Source: Myxococcales bacterium (lineage in GTDB: Bacteria > Myxococcota_A > Polyangia > Polyangiales > Polyangiaceae). From it: 64,000 nt of DNA. The stretch covers positions 62,001-126,000 of the forward strand of contig CAHJWM010000002.1 of assembly GCA_903642325.1 (NCBI GenBank). The letters are read 5' to 3'. Positions 19,722-28,860 of the stretch are shown one piece after another (the first letter of the stretch is position 1; each line of letters opens with the position of its first letter). The notes beneath the pieces were generated by a model. It made no database searches. It was not told the DNA's origin and saw nothing but the letters and a program-made list of their open reading frames with translations. The position numbers were made by a program, and so were the translations under genes.

Positions 19722-21203
19722 TCAGCGACCACACGCGGCGGAGACGTGCTCGGGCGCCGGTACTTTGTCGGCGGCGGCGTTCATACCCGTAGTCGTGACG
19801 CAGGCGACCGGCGTTCCTCGTTCGACGTAGCTGAGGCCGCCGTGAACGGTATCGGCGGCCGCTGCGGGCGTCCAAACCAACTGTTTACCTACGCGCAGTG
19901 GGACGAGCTGTGCGCGTAAGGTGGCTACGCCGGCTGCGTCGAGATCCAAGCGAGCGGGGTCGCTGAAGAGGTCGTCGAAGAGATCGAGCGGAAATGGCAG
20001 CAAATGCACGTCGAGGGTTACGCGGTCTGGAAAAGCCCGCAGGCTCTGGGACGGGTCCTTCGGAAAAGAGCGTGTGACGTGGCTTTGGTAGTAGAGCGGA
20101 GACGCTTTATCGAAGCTGAGCTGACCGGGGATGAGGTTCGAGTCCATGCTGGCCGCTTGCCAGAGCTTGGACACTTGGTTGCCTTGGCCGTCGAGCATGC
20201 AATCGCGCATCAACCACAAATTTTCATCGTCGAGAAGAGCGGGCTCGGAGCCGGGCGGCACTTGGCCGCTGTGCAAGAGCTCACTGCCGTTGGCGAGGGC
20301 GGTGACCTCGAACCAAGCCCGCCGGTCTTGAGCTGCGCCGCTCGGCCACGCATGGCCGGAGGCAACGTTATCGACGATCACCAGCACGCTCGCGCTTTTA
20401 CCTTGCCCACGCACGCATAGGGCCGTCTGCAACGTGGTGTCGAGAAATGCCTGCACCGCCTGGCGCTGGCGATCCGCCTCGGGAAGCTCGGTCAGCGCCA
20501 GGTCTACGCCCGGAAATTCGTGACTGTGCAAGTCGCGGATGGGCGCGCCGGGGACGCTGGCGGCGGGGGAGCGCTCCGCATCTTTGACCATGTGACACTG
20601 CGTGCAGGTGGCCCCGTTCACGCTCGAGAATGCCGATTCAGTCCACTCCACGAAGCTCCGCTCCACCGCCGCTCCGTGGCCATTCACCAAGTCGTGACAG
20701 CTGCCACAGAGTGTTGCCGATTGTGATTGCGTGCGGTCGTGCAGCGGCGAGTACGCGGAGCCGTGCACGTCATTCGGATACGGGTCCTCGTATTCTCCGC
20801 GTAACGCGCCATCGTCCGCAAGGTGTATGGCGTCGTCATGCGAGCCCGTGATGCGGTCCGCGCTATGACAGGCGTAACAAGTGACGCCGCGTAAGGACGG
20901 CGCGAGCGTGCCAAGATTGAGGCCGTCCGTGGTCGCGTTGCTGCGTGCGGCCATCGGCGCATGGCAGTTGACACAAAAAGTTCCGAGCTGCGCCTCCTCT
21001 TGGGCGCGCCGGTTGAGAGCAGCGAACAGCGGGTCGTCGCTCGCATAGGCGTGCATGCTGCCAGACCATTGCTGATATTGTTTTTGGTGGCAGGGGGCGC
21101 AGCTGGCCGGATCCATGAGCCGCTCCCGTAGTACGTTCGCATCGTTCTTCGGATTGCTACCGCAACCGAGCAGCAACCAGCAAACGGCCAGAGCACGCTT
21201 CAT
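19722..21203 (-). CDS. Multiheme c-type cytochrome lipoprotein (five CxxCH)
   Basis: A 493-residue exported lipoprotein. The ATG at 21203 gives a lipoprotein signal, MKRALAVCWLLLGC, with the lipid-attached Cys at 14. Five heme-binding CxxCH motifs lie in the first 205 residues, at about 35, 77, 109, 166 and 200 (CAPCH, CVNCH, CYACH, CGSCH, CTQCH), in a cytochrome c554-like arrangement. The C-terminal half lacks heme motifs and has a beta-sandwich look (LVIVDNVASGHAWPSGAAQD). It probably transfers electrons in the periplasm or on the outer membrane. The start lies 10 bases after the stop of the small lipoprotein gene, so they form an operon. Confidence 0.85.
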   Translation of the reverse strand: MKRALAVCWLLLGCGSNPKNDANVLRERLMDPASCAPCHQKQYQQWSGSMHAYASDDPLFAALNRRAQEEAQLGTFCVNCHAPMAARSNATTDGLNLGTLAPSLRGVTCYACHSADRITGSHDDAIHLADDGALRGEYEDPYPNDVHGSAYSPLHDRTQSQSATLCGSCHDLVNGHGAAVERSFVEWTESAFSSVNGATCTQCHMVKDAERSPAASVPGAPIRDLHSHEFPGVDLALTELPEADRQRQAVQAFLDTTLQTALCVRGQGKSASVLVIVDNVASGHAWPSGAAQDRRAWFEVTALANGSELLHSGQVPPGSEPALLDDENLWLMRDCMLDGQGNQVSKLWQAASMDSNLIPGQLSFDKASPLYYQSHVTRSFPKDPSQSLRAFPDRVTLDVHLLPFPLDLFDDLFSDPARLDLDAAGVATLRAQLVPLRVGKQLVWTPAAAADTVHGGLSYVERGTPVACVTTTGMNAAADKVPAPEHVSAACGR

Positions 21204-21213
21204 CGGTCGCGAC

Positions 21214-21756
21214 TTACTCGATGCAGAACCTGAAGACGGCAACGTCAGCGGCGTTCGTCGTGCTCGCTTCACCTGCGGCCCCATCTGCGCTCGTGCCGGG
21301 CCGGAAGGTGAACGTAATTCGCCACAGGCCAACCATGAACAGGTCCATGGGGTCGAGCGAGAAGGCCTGCGCGTGCTCGTCGAAGCGGATCGCAGGTGCC
21401 GCTGGGCTCGGGTGCCCGTGCTGGGGCATGTCCAGCGCTACCCCCAGCTCCCCGTTCAATGACAGACCATCCGAGCCACGCACCTTAAGCACGAACGTGT
21501 TGTCGTCGAGCGCGGGCGGGGCGGGCATGCTCGACACGAGCTCGAAGCTGTACCGCCCAGACTCCCCGGTCTTCTTCATGCCCGCAACGTAGGCGTCGGC
21601 GTCGGTCTGGCCTGCGCAGCCCACCTGAACGGTCGGCGCACCCGTGTCCGCATGGCTGCCGGTGGCGGGCTCCGCTCCGGCGAAGCTGTTCGAGGAAGAG
21701 CACGCGGAACATGCCGCAGCGATCAACAACGTCAGATGTGTGCCGCTGTGAGACAT
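21214..21756 (-). CDS. Small lipoprotein with YtkA/FixH-like domain
   Basis: A 180-residue putative lipoprotein, MSHSGTHLTLLIAAACSAC, with lipid attachment likely at one of the Cys near residues 16-19. The mature part (YSFELVSSMPAPPALDDNTF, then LDMPQHGHPSPAAP and DLFMVGLWRITFTF) matches the YtkA-like/FixH-like fold, which binds Cu or assists periplasmic redox proteins in known cases. It is the first gene of a two-gene unit with the multiheme cytochrome, so a role in metal or electron handling is a reasonable inference. Confidence 0.7.
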   Translation of the reverse strand: MSHSGTHLTLLIAAACSACSSSNSFAGAEPATGSHADTGAPTVQVGCAGQTDADAYVAGMKKTGESGRYSFELVSSMPAPPALDDNTFVLKVRGSDGLSLNGELGVALDMPQHGHPSPAAPAIRFDEHAQAFSLDPMDLFMVGLWRITFTFRPGTSADGAAGEASTTNAADVAVFRFCIE

Positions 21757-21851
21757 CCATCCGAAGCATGGACCGAGCCGACCGCTTCGGCCGGAAAACC
21801 TGCGTGGGCTCGAAAAATTCCGGCACTTCGCGCGAGGACGGAGCTCATCGG

Positions 21852-22688
21852 TTAGCGGGCCATTTGATAGCGCAGAAACAGGTGCGAACCGTGGCGGCGA
21901 GCGCTCAATAGGTCGAGGCGCACTCCGTTCAAGTCCGCCCCCTCGCTGAGCCCCTTACGCTCGTCGTGCGAGAAGCGGCCGAACAAGGCCGGGGACGACG
22001 TCAGAAACAATTGGTCGAGCAGCCGCTCGCGAACGAGCGCCGCGAACAGTATGGGGCCACCCTCGGTGAGCACGCGATTATAACCTTCACGTCGCAGCTT
22101 CGCGAGCACGTCCGCGGGCGCAATGCGCTCCGTGTCGAAGACCGACAGCCGCGCCGTCTCGGGAAGCTTGCCGCGGAGCACGCCCTCCCCCCTGGGCGTC
22201 GTGATGATCCAAGCGGTCTGCGCCGCGGGCTGGCTGACATCGAGCTCGCCAGAACCGCTGATCAGCACTAACTGCGGTGCTTCGCGCAGCCCGAGGGCCT
22301 CGCGTGCCTCGCTGAATAGCGCGGCCGCCGGCGGGTAGATGCGCTCGGCGCACCAGGCGTGCCCCGGCGACTTGCGAAACGTGCCCGCACCGATCAGTAC
22401 GGCGTCTGCGCAGCTGCGAAGTAGCCCCATCACGAAGCGATCGGCTTGGCTGTGACCGCTGATGATCTGCCCGGACTCGGCGTCGCCGGGCAGCGCGACG
22501 AGGCCGTCGAGCGACGCTACGAAGTTGGCGAAGACGCACTGACTCGGCAGGCCGAACGAGCCACCATAGATTTCGTTCAGCTGGCTCGGCAGCTCGAAAG
22601 ACGGCAGACTCGGGCGCTCGAACAGCACCTGAAGTGGCTCGGCCGCAAGTATTCGGCGGACGTCGAGAACCGAGTCGATGGGTTGCAC
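21852..22688 (-). CDS. RibD C-terminal domain (pyrimidine reductase-like) protein
   Basis: A 278-residue protein with the dihydrofolate-reductase-like fold of the RibD C-terminal domain. Seen are FANFVASLDGLVAL at the N-terminus, the NADPH-binding region VLIGAGTFRKSPGH, RVLTEGGPILFAAL and DQLFLTSSPALFGR. In RibD this domain reduces the riboflavin precursor, but stand-alone copies outside riboflavin operons often have other substrates. No riboflavin genes are adjacent, so it is an NADPH-dependent reductase of unknown substrate. Confidence 0.85.
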   Translation of the reverse strand: MQPIDSVLDVRRILAAEPLQVLFERPSLPSFELPSQLNEIYGGSFGLPSQCVFANFVASLDGLVALPGDAESGQIISGHSQADRFVMGLLRSCADAVLIGAGTFRKSPGHAWCAERIYPPAAALFSEAREALGLREAPQLVLISGSGELDVSQPAAQTAWIITTPRGEGVLRGKLPETARLSVFDTERIAPADVLAKLRREGYNRVLTEGGPILFAALVRERLLDQLFLTSSPALFGRFSHDERKGLSEGADLNGVRLDLLSARRHGSHLFLRYQMAR

Positions 22689-22756
22689 GGAAGCAAAAAG
22701 CTACCATCTCCCGGTCACTCGAGCGCCGGAAAAGATTGGAGAAAGCCGGAGCCGCC

Positions 22757-24583
22757 TCAGATCGCCTCGCCCCTGAATTGGCTCGTGTACAGGCGGTGGT
22801 AAACGCCGTGGCGAGCCAAAAGCTCCGCGTGCTTGCCGCGCTCGGCGATTGAGCCATGGTCGATGACCAAGATCTGATCCGCCTCCGCGATGGTGCTCAG
22901 CCGGTGCGCAATCACGAAGCTCGTCCGACCGCGCATCAACGTCAACAAGGCGCGCTGAATGCGGGCCTCCGTGCGCGTGTCGACGCTGCTCGTCGCTTCG
23001 TCCAATATCAAAATGGCCGGATCTGCCAAAATCGCACGAGCGATCGCCAGCAGCTGGCGCTGACCTTGGCTGAGGTTGCTGGCTCGTTCAGAAAGCTGCG
23101 TTTCGTAAGCTTGCGGCAGAAGCCGGATGAAGGGGTCCGCTTCGGCCAGCTTGGCCGCGTTCATCACCTCGGTGTCACTTGCTTCGAGGCGGCCGTAACG
23201 AATGTTGTCCAGCACGGAGCCGGAAAATAGAAATACATCCTGCAATACCAAGCCGAGATTGATGCGCAGATCGCGCTTTTCGACGCGATCAATGGGCTGC
23301 CCGTCGATCGCGATCGAGCCTCCGTTGAGCTCGTAGAAGCGCGTCAGAAGATTGATGATCGTGGTCTTGCCGGCGCCCGTGGGCCCGACCAGCGCCACCA
23401 CTTGGCCTGGCTGGGCTTCGAATGAAAGGTCCCGCAGCACCGGCACGCCCGGTTCATACTCGAACTTGACGTGGTCGAAGCTAACTCGTCCGCGCACCTT
23501 GCCGAGCCCCGAGCTGGGTGCGAGCGCGTCGGGTTCCGCCTCGAGATCCATAATCGCGAAGATGCGCTCGGCACCCGCCAACGCGGCTTGGATCGAGTTG
23601 TACAAATTCGCCAACTGCCGCAGCGGCCCGACGAAGCTTTGCCCGTAGCTGATGAAGGTCGCGATGATGCCCACACTGACCAAGCCCGAAAGCGCCAACC
23701 AACCCCCCAAGCCGGCCAACACGATCACGAACAAGTTGCCGAGCACCGAGGTGATCGGCATGAGCAACAGCGCGTAGCTGTTTGCATATACTGCAGCCTT
23801 GAACACGCGCTGATTCCCGGCTCGAAAAGCAGACACGGCGGCTTCCGTGCGGCGAAACGCCTGAGAAGTTCGCTGGCCGCTGATCGCTTCCTCCATCACC
23901 CCCGTCAGCTGGCCCAGGTCCCGTTGCAGGTCGCGGAAGCCCTTACGTGTGTAACGGGCCACGAAGCGTGTGAAGCCGAGCATGATCGGCAGGACCAGCA
24001 ACGAAGCGAGCGCAAGCCAGTAGTTCAGAACGAACATCGCCAGCACGATGCCCACCATGGACAACAAGCTGGCGACCAGCGTGGTCACGTTCTGGGAAAT
24101 GGCTTGATTGATGGCGTCGATGTCGTTGGTCAGGCGGCTCAGCAAGTCACCCGCCGGATTGCGGTCGAAGAATGCGACTGGCAGGCGTTGCACGCGCAGG
24201 AACAGGTCCGCACGCAGCTCCTTCAAGGCCAGCTGCGAAACGCCCGCCATCAGGCGCCCGGCCAGCGCCTGAAGCAGATTGTACGCCACGTACACCCCCA
24301 ACATCGCCAGACTGATTTGCGCTAAGCCCTCGCTGTGCCTCGTGCCCAGCAGGCGATCGATGGCAACGCCCATCATATAAGGGCCGAGTAAGCCCAGGAA
24401 TGTGTAGGCGACGACCAATACCAGCACCGCCGACACCGTCTTGCGAAACGGGCGCAGATACGGCAGCAAACGAGTGAGCGTGCCGCGCGGGTCTTTCGCC
24501 GCCTCGATTTTGGCGATGTGCAAGGGGCGCGGTGGCGCCGCTTCAGGCGTCTGCCCCCGCGGCCCGATGGGCATGCCGTTCAT
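22757..24583 (-). CDS. ABC exporter half-transporter with canonical nucleotide site
   Basis: A 608-residue fusion of a six-helix exporter membrane domain (about 45-340) and an ATPase domain (about 370-600). Walker A is VGPTGAGKTT, the signature is NLSQGQRQLLAIARA and Walker B is AILILDEATSSVD with the catalytic Glu present. Its start overlaps the stop of the upstream ABC gene by four bases (ATGA), so the two proteins are made together and probably form a heterodimer. Substrate unknown; such pairs export drugs, lipids or peptides. Confidence 0.93.
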   Translation of the reverse strand: MNGMPIGPRGQTPEAAPPRPLHIAKIEAAKDPRGTLTRLLPYLRPFRKTVSAVLVLVVAYTFLGLLGPYMMGVAIDRLLGTRHSEGLAQISLAMLGVYVAYNLLQALAGRLMAGVSQLALKELRADLFLRVQRLPVAFFDRNPAGDLLSRLTNDIDAINQAISQNVTTLVASLLSMVGIVLAMFVLNYWLALASLLVLPIMLGFTRFVARYTRKGFRDLQRDLGQLTGVMEEAISGQRTSQAFRRTEAAVSAFRAGNQRVFKAAVYANSYALLLMPITSVLGNLFVIVLAGLGGWLALSGLVSVGIIATFISYGQSFVGPLRQLANLYNSIQAALAGAERIFAIMDLEAEPDALAPSSGLGKVRGRVSFDHVKFEYEPGVPVLRDLSFEAQPGQVVALVGPTGAGKTTIINLLTRFYELNGGSIAIDGQPIDRVEKRDLRINLGLVLQDVFLFSGSVLDNIRYGRLEASDTEVMNAAKLAEADPFIRLLPQAYETQLSERASNLSQGQRQLLAIARAILADPAILILDEATSSVDTRTEARIQRALLTLMRGRTSFVIAHRLSTIAEADQILVIDHGSIAERGKHAELLARHGVYHRLYTSQFRGEAI

Positions 24584-26376
24584 AGGGTCGCCTGCGGCCG
24601 TTCGAGCGCCGGCAGACCCGCGCTGCCTAGCTGCGAGACGTATATCTCTCGATAAACTTGGCTCGAACGCAATAGCGCGGCGTGCGTGCCCTCGGCCACG
24701 ACGCGCCCTTCGTCGAGCACGATGATCTTATCGGCTCGGAGGACGGTGCTGATGCGCTGAGCGACCACGACGCGCGTCTGCGCGTGGCCGAGCTCGGCGA
24801 GCGCACGCTGAATGTGGGTCTCCGTCTCGACGTCGACCGCGCTCGTGCTGTCGTCCAAGATCAAGATCTTGGGTTTGAGTAACAGCGCTCGCGCCAAAGC
24901 GATGCGCTGTCGCTGGCCCCCGGACAGATTCGCGCCCCGTTGTTCGACGCGGCTGTCATAACCATGCTCCATATCCGCAATGAAGCCGTCGGCTTGGGCG
25001 GCTCGCGCGGCCTCCACGACCTGCGCTTCGCTGGCCGTGGGCTGGCCATAGCTGATGTTGTCGCGGACAGTGCCGGAAAATAGCAGCGTTTCTTGGGGTA
25101 CGATGGCGATTTGGGCCAAGAGCGAATCTTGACTCACGGCGCGCACGTCGATGCCGTCGATGGTCACTCGACCCTGACTCACGTCGTAAAAGCGTGGGAT
25201 GAGCTTGGCCAAGGTCGACTTGCCCGCGCCGGTCGCGCCCAGGATGGCGACCGTCCGTCCGGGCTCGGCAACGAAGCCGACATCCTTCAGCACGGCGTCC
25301 GCGCTGATGCCGCGGTAGGCGAAGCTGACCCGTTCGAACGCGATGCGCGGCGCCGATTCGAGCCGCAAAGTGATCGCGTCGGGCGCATCGCTGATCTCCG
25401 GAATTGCGCTCAAGACGTCATCCAGCCGTTTGGCGGACGCGATACCGCTCGCCCACACGCCAGACAAGAGCGTCATCATGACCAGTGGCGTCATCGTCGT
25501 CATCAGATAGTTGGTGAAGGCCACGATCTGACCCGCTGAAAGTTTGCCGTGCACGGCTTGCACGCCGCCGGCCCAGATCACGACCACCACGCCGATGTTG
25601 ACGCAAAGCGTGAGCGTCGCCGGCATGAGGGCGGAAAACTGCATTACTTTCGCGGACTCTTCAGCGTACGCGCGGTTACTGCTCTCGAATCGTTTGGCCT
25701 CGAAGCCCTCGCGGACGAAGGCCTTGACGAGGCGAATGCCCGCAATGTTTTCCTGAAGCACGGCATTCATGCGATCGAGCCGCAGTTGAACTACGCGAAA
25801 CATCGGCTCCATCTTGATCAGAAAGAAGACGATCGCAGCGGAGGTGATCAGGAGCAGCGGCAGCATGGTGAGCGCCAACGCCGGGCTCGTGGAGATCATC
25901 AATATTAGACTGCCCAACATCAACAGCGGCGCGCGCGTGCCGATGCGCAAACTGATCTGCAGCAGGCGCTGCACGGCGCCGGTGTCACTGGTCAGGCGTA
26001 CCATCAGCTGGCCGGTATTCTGACGGTCTAGGTTGCCATTCGAAAACGTCTGGATTTTGAGGAAGACTGCTTCGCGGAGATCCCGCGCCACGCTCTCGCC
26101 CACGAAGACCGAAAGGTTGTTGTTGCCGACAGCGACCACGATACTCACGGCGGAAACAGCGAGCATCAGTAACGAGGTGTGGAGTACGAGCGTCCGATCG
26201 TGGCCCAAGATCCCGCGGTCAATCAGGCGCTGGATCAAGCGGGGGATCGAGAGATCGAAGACGACTAACGTCGCGAGCAGGAACAGTGCCACCGAGGATT
26301 TTCCCCAGTACGGCTTGGCAAAGCGAACTAGCTTTCGGAGCGGGCTCATGGCGCGGCGAGCGGCAAGATAGCGCAC
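24580..26376 (-). CDS. ABC exporter half-transporter with degenerate nucleotide site
   Basis: A 598-residue exporter half with membrane domain first and ATPase domain from about 360. Walker A is LGATGAGKST and the signature NLSGGQRQRIALARA, but Walker B reads ILILDDSTSAVD, with Asp in place of the catalytic Glu. This matches heterodimeric exporters in which one ATP site is non-hydrolytic, with the downstream protein supplying the active Glu. A GTG start at 26376 is preferred because AGGGAGG lies at 26383-26389, six bases before it; the ATG at 26349 has no such site. Confidence 0.92.
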   Translation of the reverse strand: MRYLAARRAMSPLRKLVRFAKPYWGKSSVALFLLATLVVFDLSIPRLIQRLIDRGILGHDRTLVLHTSLLMLAVSAVSIVVAVGNNNLSVFVGESVARDLREAVFLKIQTFSNGNLDRQNTGQLMVRLTSDTGAVQRLLQISLRIGTRAPLLMLGSLILMISTSPALALTMLPLLLITSAAIVFFLIKMEPMFRVVQLRLDRMNAVLQENIAGIRLVKAFVREGFEAKRFESSNRAYAEESAKVMQFSALMPATLTLCVNIGVVVVIWAGGVQAVHGKLSAGQIVAFTNYLMTTMTPLVMMTLLSGVWASGIASAKRLDDVLSAIPEISDAPDAITLRLESAPRIAFERVSFAYRGISADAVLKDVGFVAEPGRTVAILGATGAGKSTLAKLIPRFYDVSQGRVTIDGIDVRAVSQDSLLAQIAIVPQETLLFSGTVRDNISYGQPTASEAQVVEAARAAQADGFIADMEHGYDSRVEQRGANLSGGQRQRIALARALLLKPKILILDDSTSAVDVETETHIQRALAELGHAQTRVVVAQRISTVLRADKIIVLDEGRVVAEGTHAALLRSSQVYREIYVSQLGSAGLPALERPQATL

Positions 26377-26550
26377 CGGGCGCCTCCCTGACCGGCGGTT
26401 TTGCCTCGTCGTCGGAGGCGCGGCCGACGCTCGGCAGTCCCGGCCCGTAAAGCACCGCTAACCTTCGCTTCCGCCGATATTCGCCAGGCCGGGGCTTGAC
26501 AAAGCAGTATGCAGCCCACCCTCCTGTCGAAAGCGCAGCAGAGAGACGCC

Positions 26551-26916
26551 ATGCAAGATACCGTTCAGCCGTACGTTATCGTGGTCGGTGTGGATTACTC
26601 GCCGGCAAGCGACCTCGCGCTCGCCCGCGCCTTCGAGCTCGCCGCAGAAAGCCCACAGGCAGAGGTTCACGTCGTGCACGTCGCGCTGTTGAACGCCGGG
26701 CAGGCCGTGGTCGATTCGCCGCCACCGGCGGGCAAGAGTATTGGTGCGAACAGCATCGCGCGCGCCATGGCCAGCGCCATACCTACCGCCAGGGGGACCG
26801 CGCGGGTTCCGAGACGAAGTTGCCGCTCGCGTGCCACGGCTAACTGCCGGGTGCGCGGGTCCGCCGGTCATTTCGGGGCAAATCACCACAGCGGGCCGCG
26901 TGCCCGGTCGATATAA
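26551..26916 (+). pseudogene. Truncated universal stress protein (UspA-like)
   Basis: The first about 60 residues are clearly UspA-like: YVIVVGVDYSPASDLALARA followed by PQAEVHVVHVALLNAGQAVV. A complete Usp has about 140 residues with a GxxGRRG-type ATP-binding segment near the end. Here the similarity stops after about residue 70, and the rest of the 121-residue frame is Arg/Ser-rich and unlike Usp. None of the three frames downstream restores the family sequence, so the 3' part seems lost by deletion rather than a single frameshift. It could still be expressed as a short fragment. Confidence 0.5.
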
Positions 26917-26917
26917 T
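26912..26917 (+). promoter_or_regulatory. Possible -10 element very close to the M48 gene start
   Basis: A perfect TATAAT at 26912-26917 ends six bases before the ATG at 26924, and no ribosome-binding site is seen between. If used, the transcript would be leaderless. No good -35 hexamer is visible at the right distance, so this remains a weak call. Confidence 0.3.
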
Positions 26918-26923
26918 CGGCGC

Positions 26924-27919
26924 ATGTTCACCGTTCCTTTTTCGCGATGGGCCACGGTCTCTTTGCTCGCGGCGTGCTCCGCCTGCGCCAGCGAACGAAC
27001 GACGTCCTATCCGCCGCAAACACCTCAGGCCCAAAGCGCGTCGCCAGCGCCCGTAGCTGCATCCCCCGGTCAGGCGGCACCCCTGCCTCCGGCAGGCTCG
27101 ATCGTGTCGCCAGTCCCCAATGATCCGATAACTACGGTCGATCTCGGCTATCTACGCGGAGAAGCTCAGTCATTGCTGAACGAGCTCGTGGCGACGTTGC
27201 CGCCGCCTCAGCAAGCACGAGTGCAGGGGATCCCCCTCGTGGTCGACAGCACGGTGGGCGACGTGAACGCGTTCGCAGCCTGCACGAAGGACGGGCACGC
27301 CGCGATGGCGATCACGGATGGCCTGCTGGACATCGAAGCCCATCTAAGCCAGGCGCAAGCGACCGACGAAATTTTCGGCCTGCACACACTTGTCGCGTAC
27401 ATCAAGCTCATTGCGACGCAGCAGCGGCCGAATCAACCCATCGTTCAACCGCCGGCGGGCTTCTTCGATTCGACGCAAATGGCGGATGGTCGCAAAGTCG
27501 CGCGCCAGCATCAGATCCTCGAGGAGCAGGTAGGGTTCGTGCTCGGTCACGAGCTCGCGCACCATCACATGGGTAACTTGCCGTGCACGTCCGCCGGTCA
27601 GCTGCCGCTTGCCGAGCTCGGGCAAGTGCTGTCCGGGTCAGTACCGCTTTTCAATCAACCGAATGAGTTCGCGGCGGATGCGGCTGGTACCAACACCCTG
27701 CTCACCATGGGCTTTCGCCGGAGCGGCTACCATCTGACCGAGATGGGCGCGCTGATAACCATGCAGTTTTTCGCGGGGCTCGAACAGTTCACGCCCGGTG
27801 ACTTGGTCTTCGCGTTTCAGAACACGCACCCGCCAGCGGTGATTCGCGCGCCGATCATCAGGCAGACGGCAATGGCTTGGCGCATGACGTCCGGGCGCGG
27901 GCTGCCCTACTTGATCTGA
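26924..27919 (+). CDS. M48-type metalloprotease lipoprotein
   Basis: A 331-residue exported protein. The ATG at 26924 gives a lipoprotein signal (RWATVSLLAACSAC). After a Pro/Ala-rich linker comes a zinc-peptidase domain with HELAHHHMG (HExxH) and a downstream glutamate-ligand segment NEFAADAAG, the pattern of M48 (HtpX/Oma1/BepA-like) proteases. It lies outside the cytoplasmic membrane, unlike HtpX, so periplasmic or outer-membrane quality control is likely, by analogy with BepA/LoiP. An in-frame start at 26741 would hide the signal peptide and is rejected. Confidence 0.85.
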   Translation: MFTVPFSRWATVSLLAACSACASERTTSYPPQTPQAQSASPAPVAASPGQAAPLPPAGSIVSPVPNDPITTVDLGYLRGEAQSLLNELVATLPPPQQARVQGIPLVVDSTVGDVNAFAACTKDGHAAMAITDGLLDIEAHLSQAQATDEIFGLHTLVAYIKLIATQQRPNQPIVQPPAGFFDSTQMADGRKVARQHQILEEQVGFVLGHELAHHHMGNLPCTSAGQLPLAELGQVLSGSVPLFNQPNEFAADAAGTNTLLTMGFRRSGYHLTEMGALITMQFFAGLEQFTPGDLVFAFQNTHPPAVIRAPIIRQTAMAWRMTSGRGLPYLI

Positions 27920-28116
27920 GTACGACCCGCCGCGCCTTTCGTCCGGTTTACCTGGAAACGCTCGATGCACGGCGGGCCGCTGCTCGATCACCCGAAGCGC
28001 ACGACTCGAGCAGACGGCATCCCAAAGTCGAACTGACGGGCCCATTCGGAAATCAGATCGAGCGAGACATGCTGCGAACGCGACCGCGGGCCGCCGCAAT
28101 CCCGACACGATAGTGG

Positions 28117-28731
28117 CTAGACGACACCCGGGACGAGAGCTTCGACACCAATGACGAGCCCCAATCCGACGCTGAGCAGGCCGGGGGCGCGCAAGACCCA
28201 GCGCGAGACCCTACCCTTATTGCGCTCGGCCCAGGTGATCGGCCACGCGAGCACGAACGTGAGAACCGCCATGCCGAGCATGGTCCCAGCACCGAACAGC
28301 GCCAAATAGACGCTCGCCCATAGCCGCGACTGAATGGTCGTCGCCGCCAGCAACGCAACGGTGGCCGATCCGGCGAGACCGTGCAGCAAACCAATCGCGA
28401 TCGGCTGCCGCCGGTTAGCGCTGTGCGGATGCGCTAGCGCGGCTCCGTTCGACAGATGCCTGACCCCGAGCGCGACCAACATCGACGCGACCAGGATGTC
28501 CGCCGCGCGTTCGAAGCTCGCGGGAACGCGCAGCCCAATCACGACAATGCACAGGCCCACGCTCAGAAATGATCCGGCATGACCCAAGCCCCAGAACATG
28601 GCCACCCGCGCCGCTTGCACTGCGCCCGTCTCGCGCCGGATGAGCGTCGTGACGGCAGCCACATGATCGGGCTCCGTGGCATGGGTGAAGCCAAGCCCAA
28701 GACCAACCAGTGCTGCCGCGGGATCGATCAT
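28117..28731 (-). CDS. NicO/NiCoT-superfamily-like metal permease
   Basis: A 204-residue, very hydrophobic protein with about six membrane segments. The first helix ends in LGLGFTHATEPDHVAAVTTL, a variant of the HxxxxDH nickel/cobalt signature of NiCoT/NicO transporters; further segments include MFWGLGHAGSFLSVG and GLLHGLAGSATVALL with conserved-looking His. Whether it imports or exports, and Ni, Co or Zn, cannot be told. A copy of the island palindrome at 28762-28776 sits 31 bases before the ATG, placing it in the putative Fur-family regulon. A GTG start lies 15 bases upstream. It is cut off from the genes upstream by the site-bearing gap, so it has its own promoter. Confidence 0.75.
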   Translation of the reverse strand: MIDPAAALVGLGLGFTHATEPDHVAAVTTLIRRETGAVQAARVAMFWGLGHAGSFLSVGLCIVVIGLRVPASFERAADILVASMLVALGVRHLSNGAALAHPHSANRRQPIAIGLLHGLAGSATVALLAATTIQSRLWASVYLALFGAGTMLGMAVLTFVLAWPITWAERNKGRVSRWVLRAPGLLSVGLGLVIGVEALVPGVV

Positions 28732-28761
28732 TCCCGCCTGTAACACTAGCGGGCCGGCTAT

Positions 28762-28776
28762 TGCAATCTAGTTGCG
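28762..28776. promoter_or_regulatory. Island palindrome site A (putative Fur/Zur-family operator)
   Basis: The sequence is TGCAAT-CTA-GTTGCG, an imperfect 15-base palindrome matching the consensus YGCAAY-N3-RTTGCR found seven times in this island. It lies upstream of the NicO-like permease gene. Confidence 0.6.
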
Positions 28777-28860
28777 TAAACGAGCGGACCGAGCGCCTCA
28801 ACTCGAGGGGGGCGGGTGGCGACATCGCGCGCTCGAAAGACGAGCGCGACGCGCGCGCGC

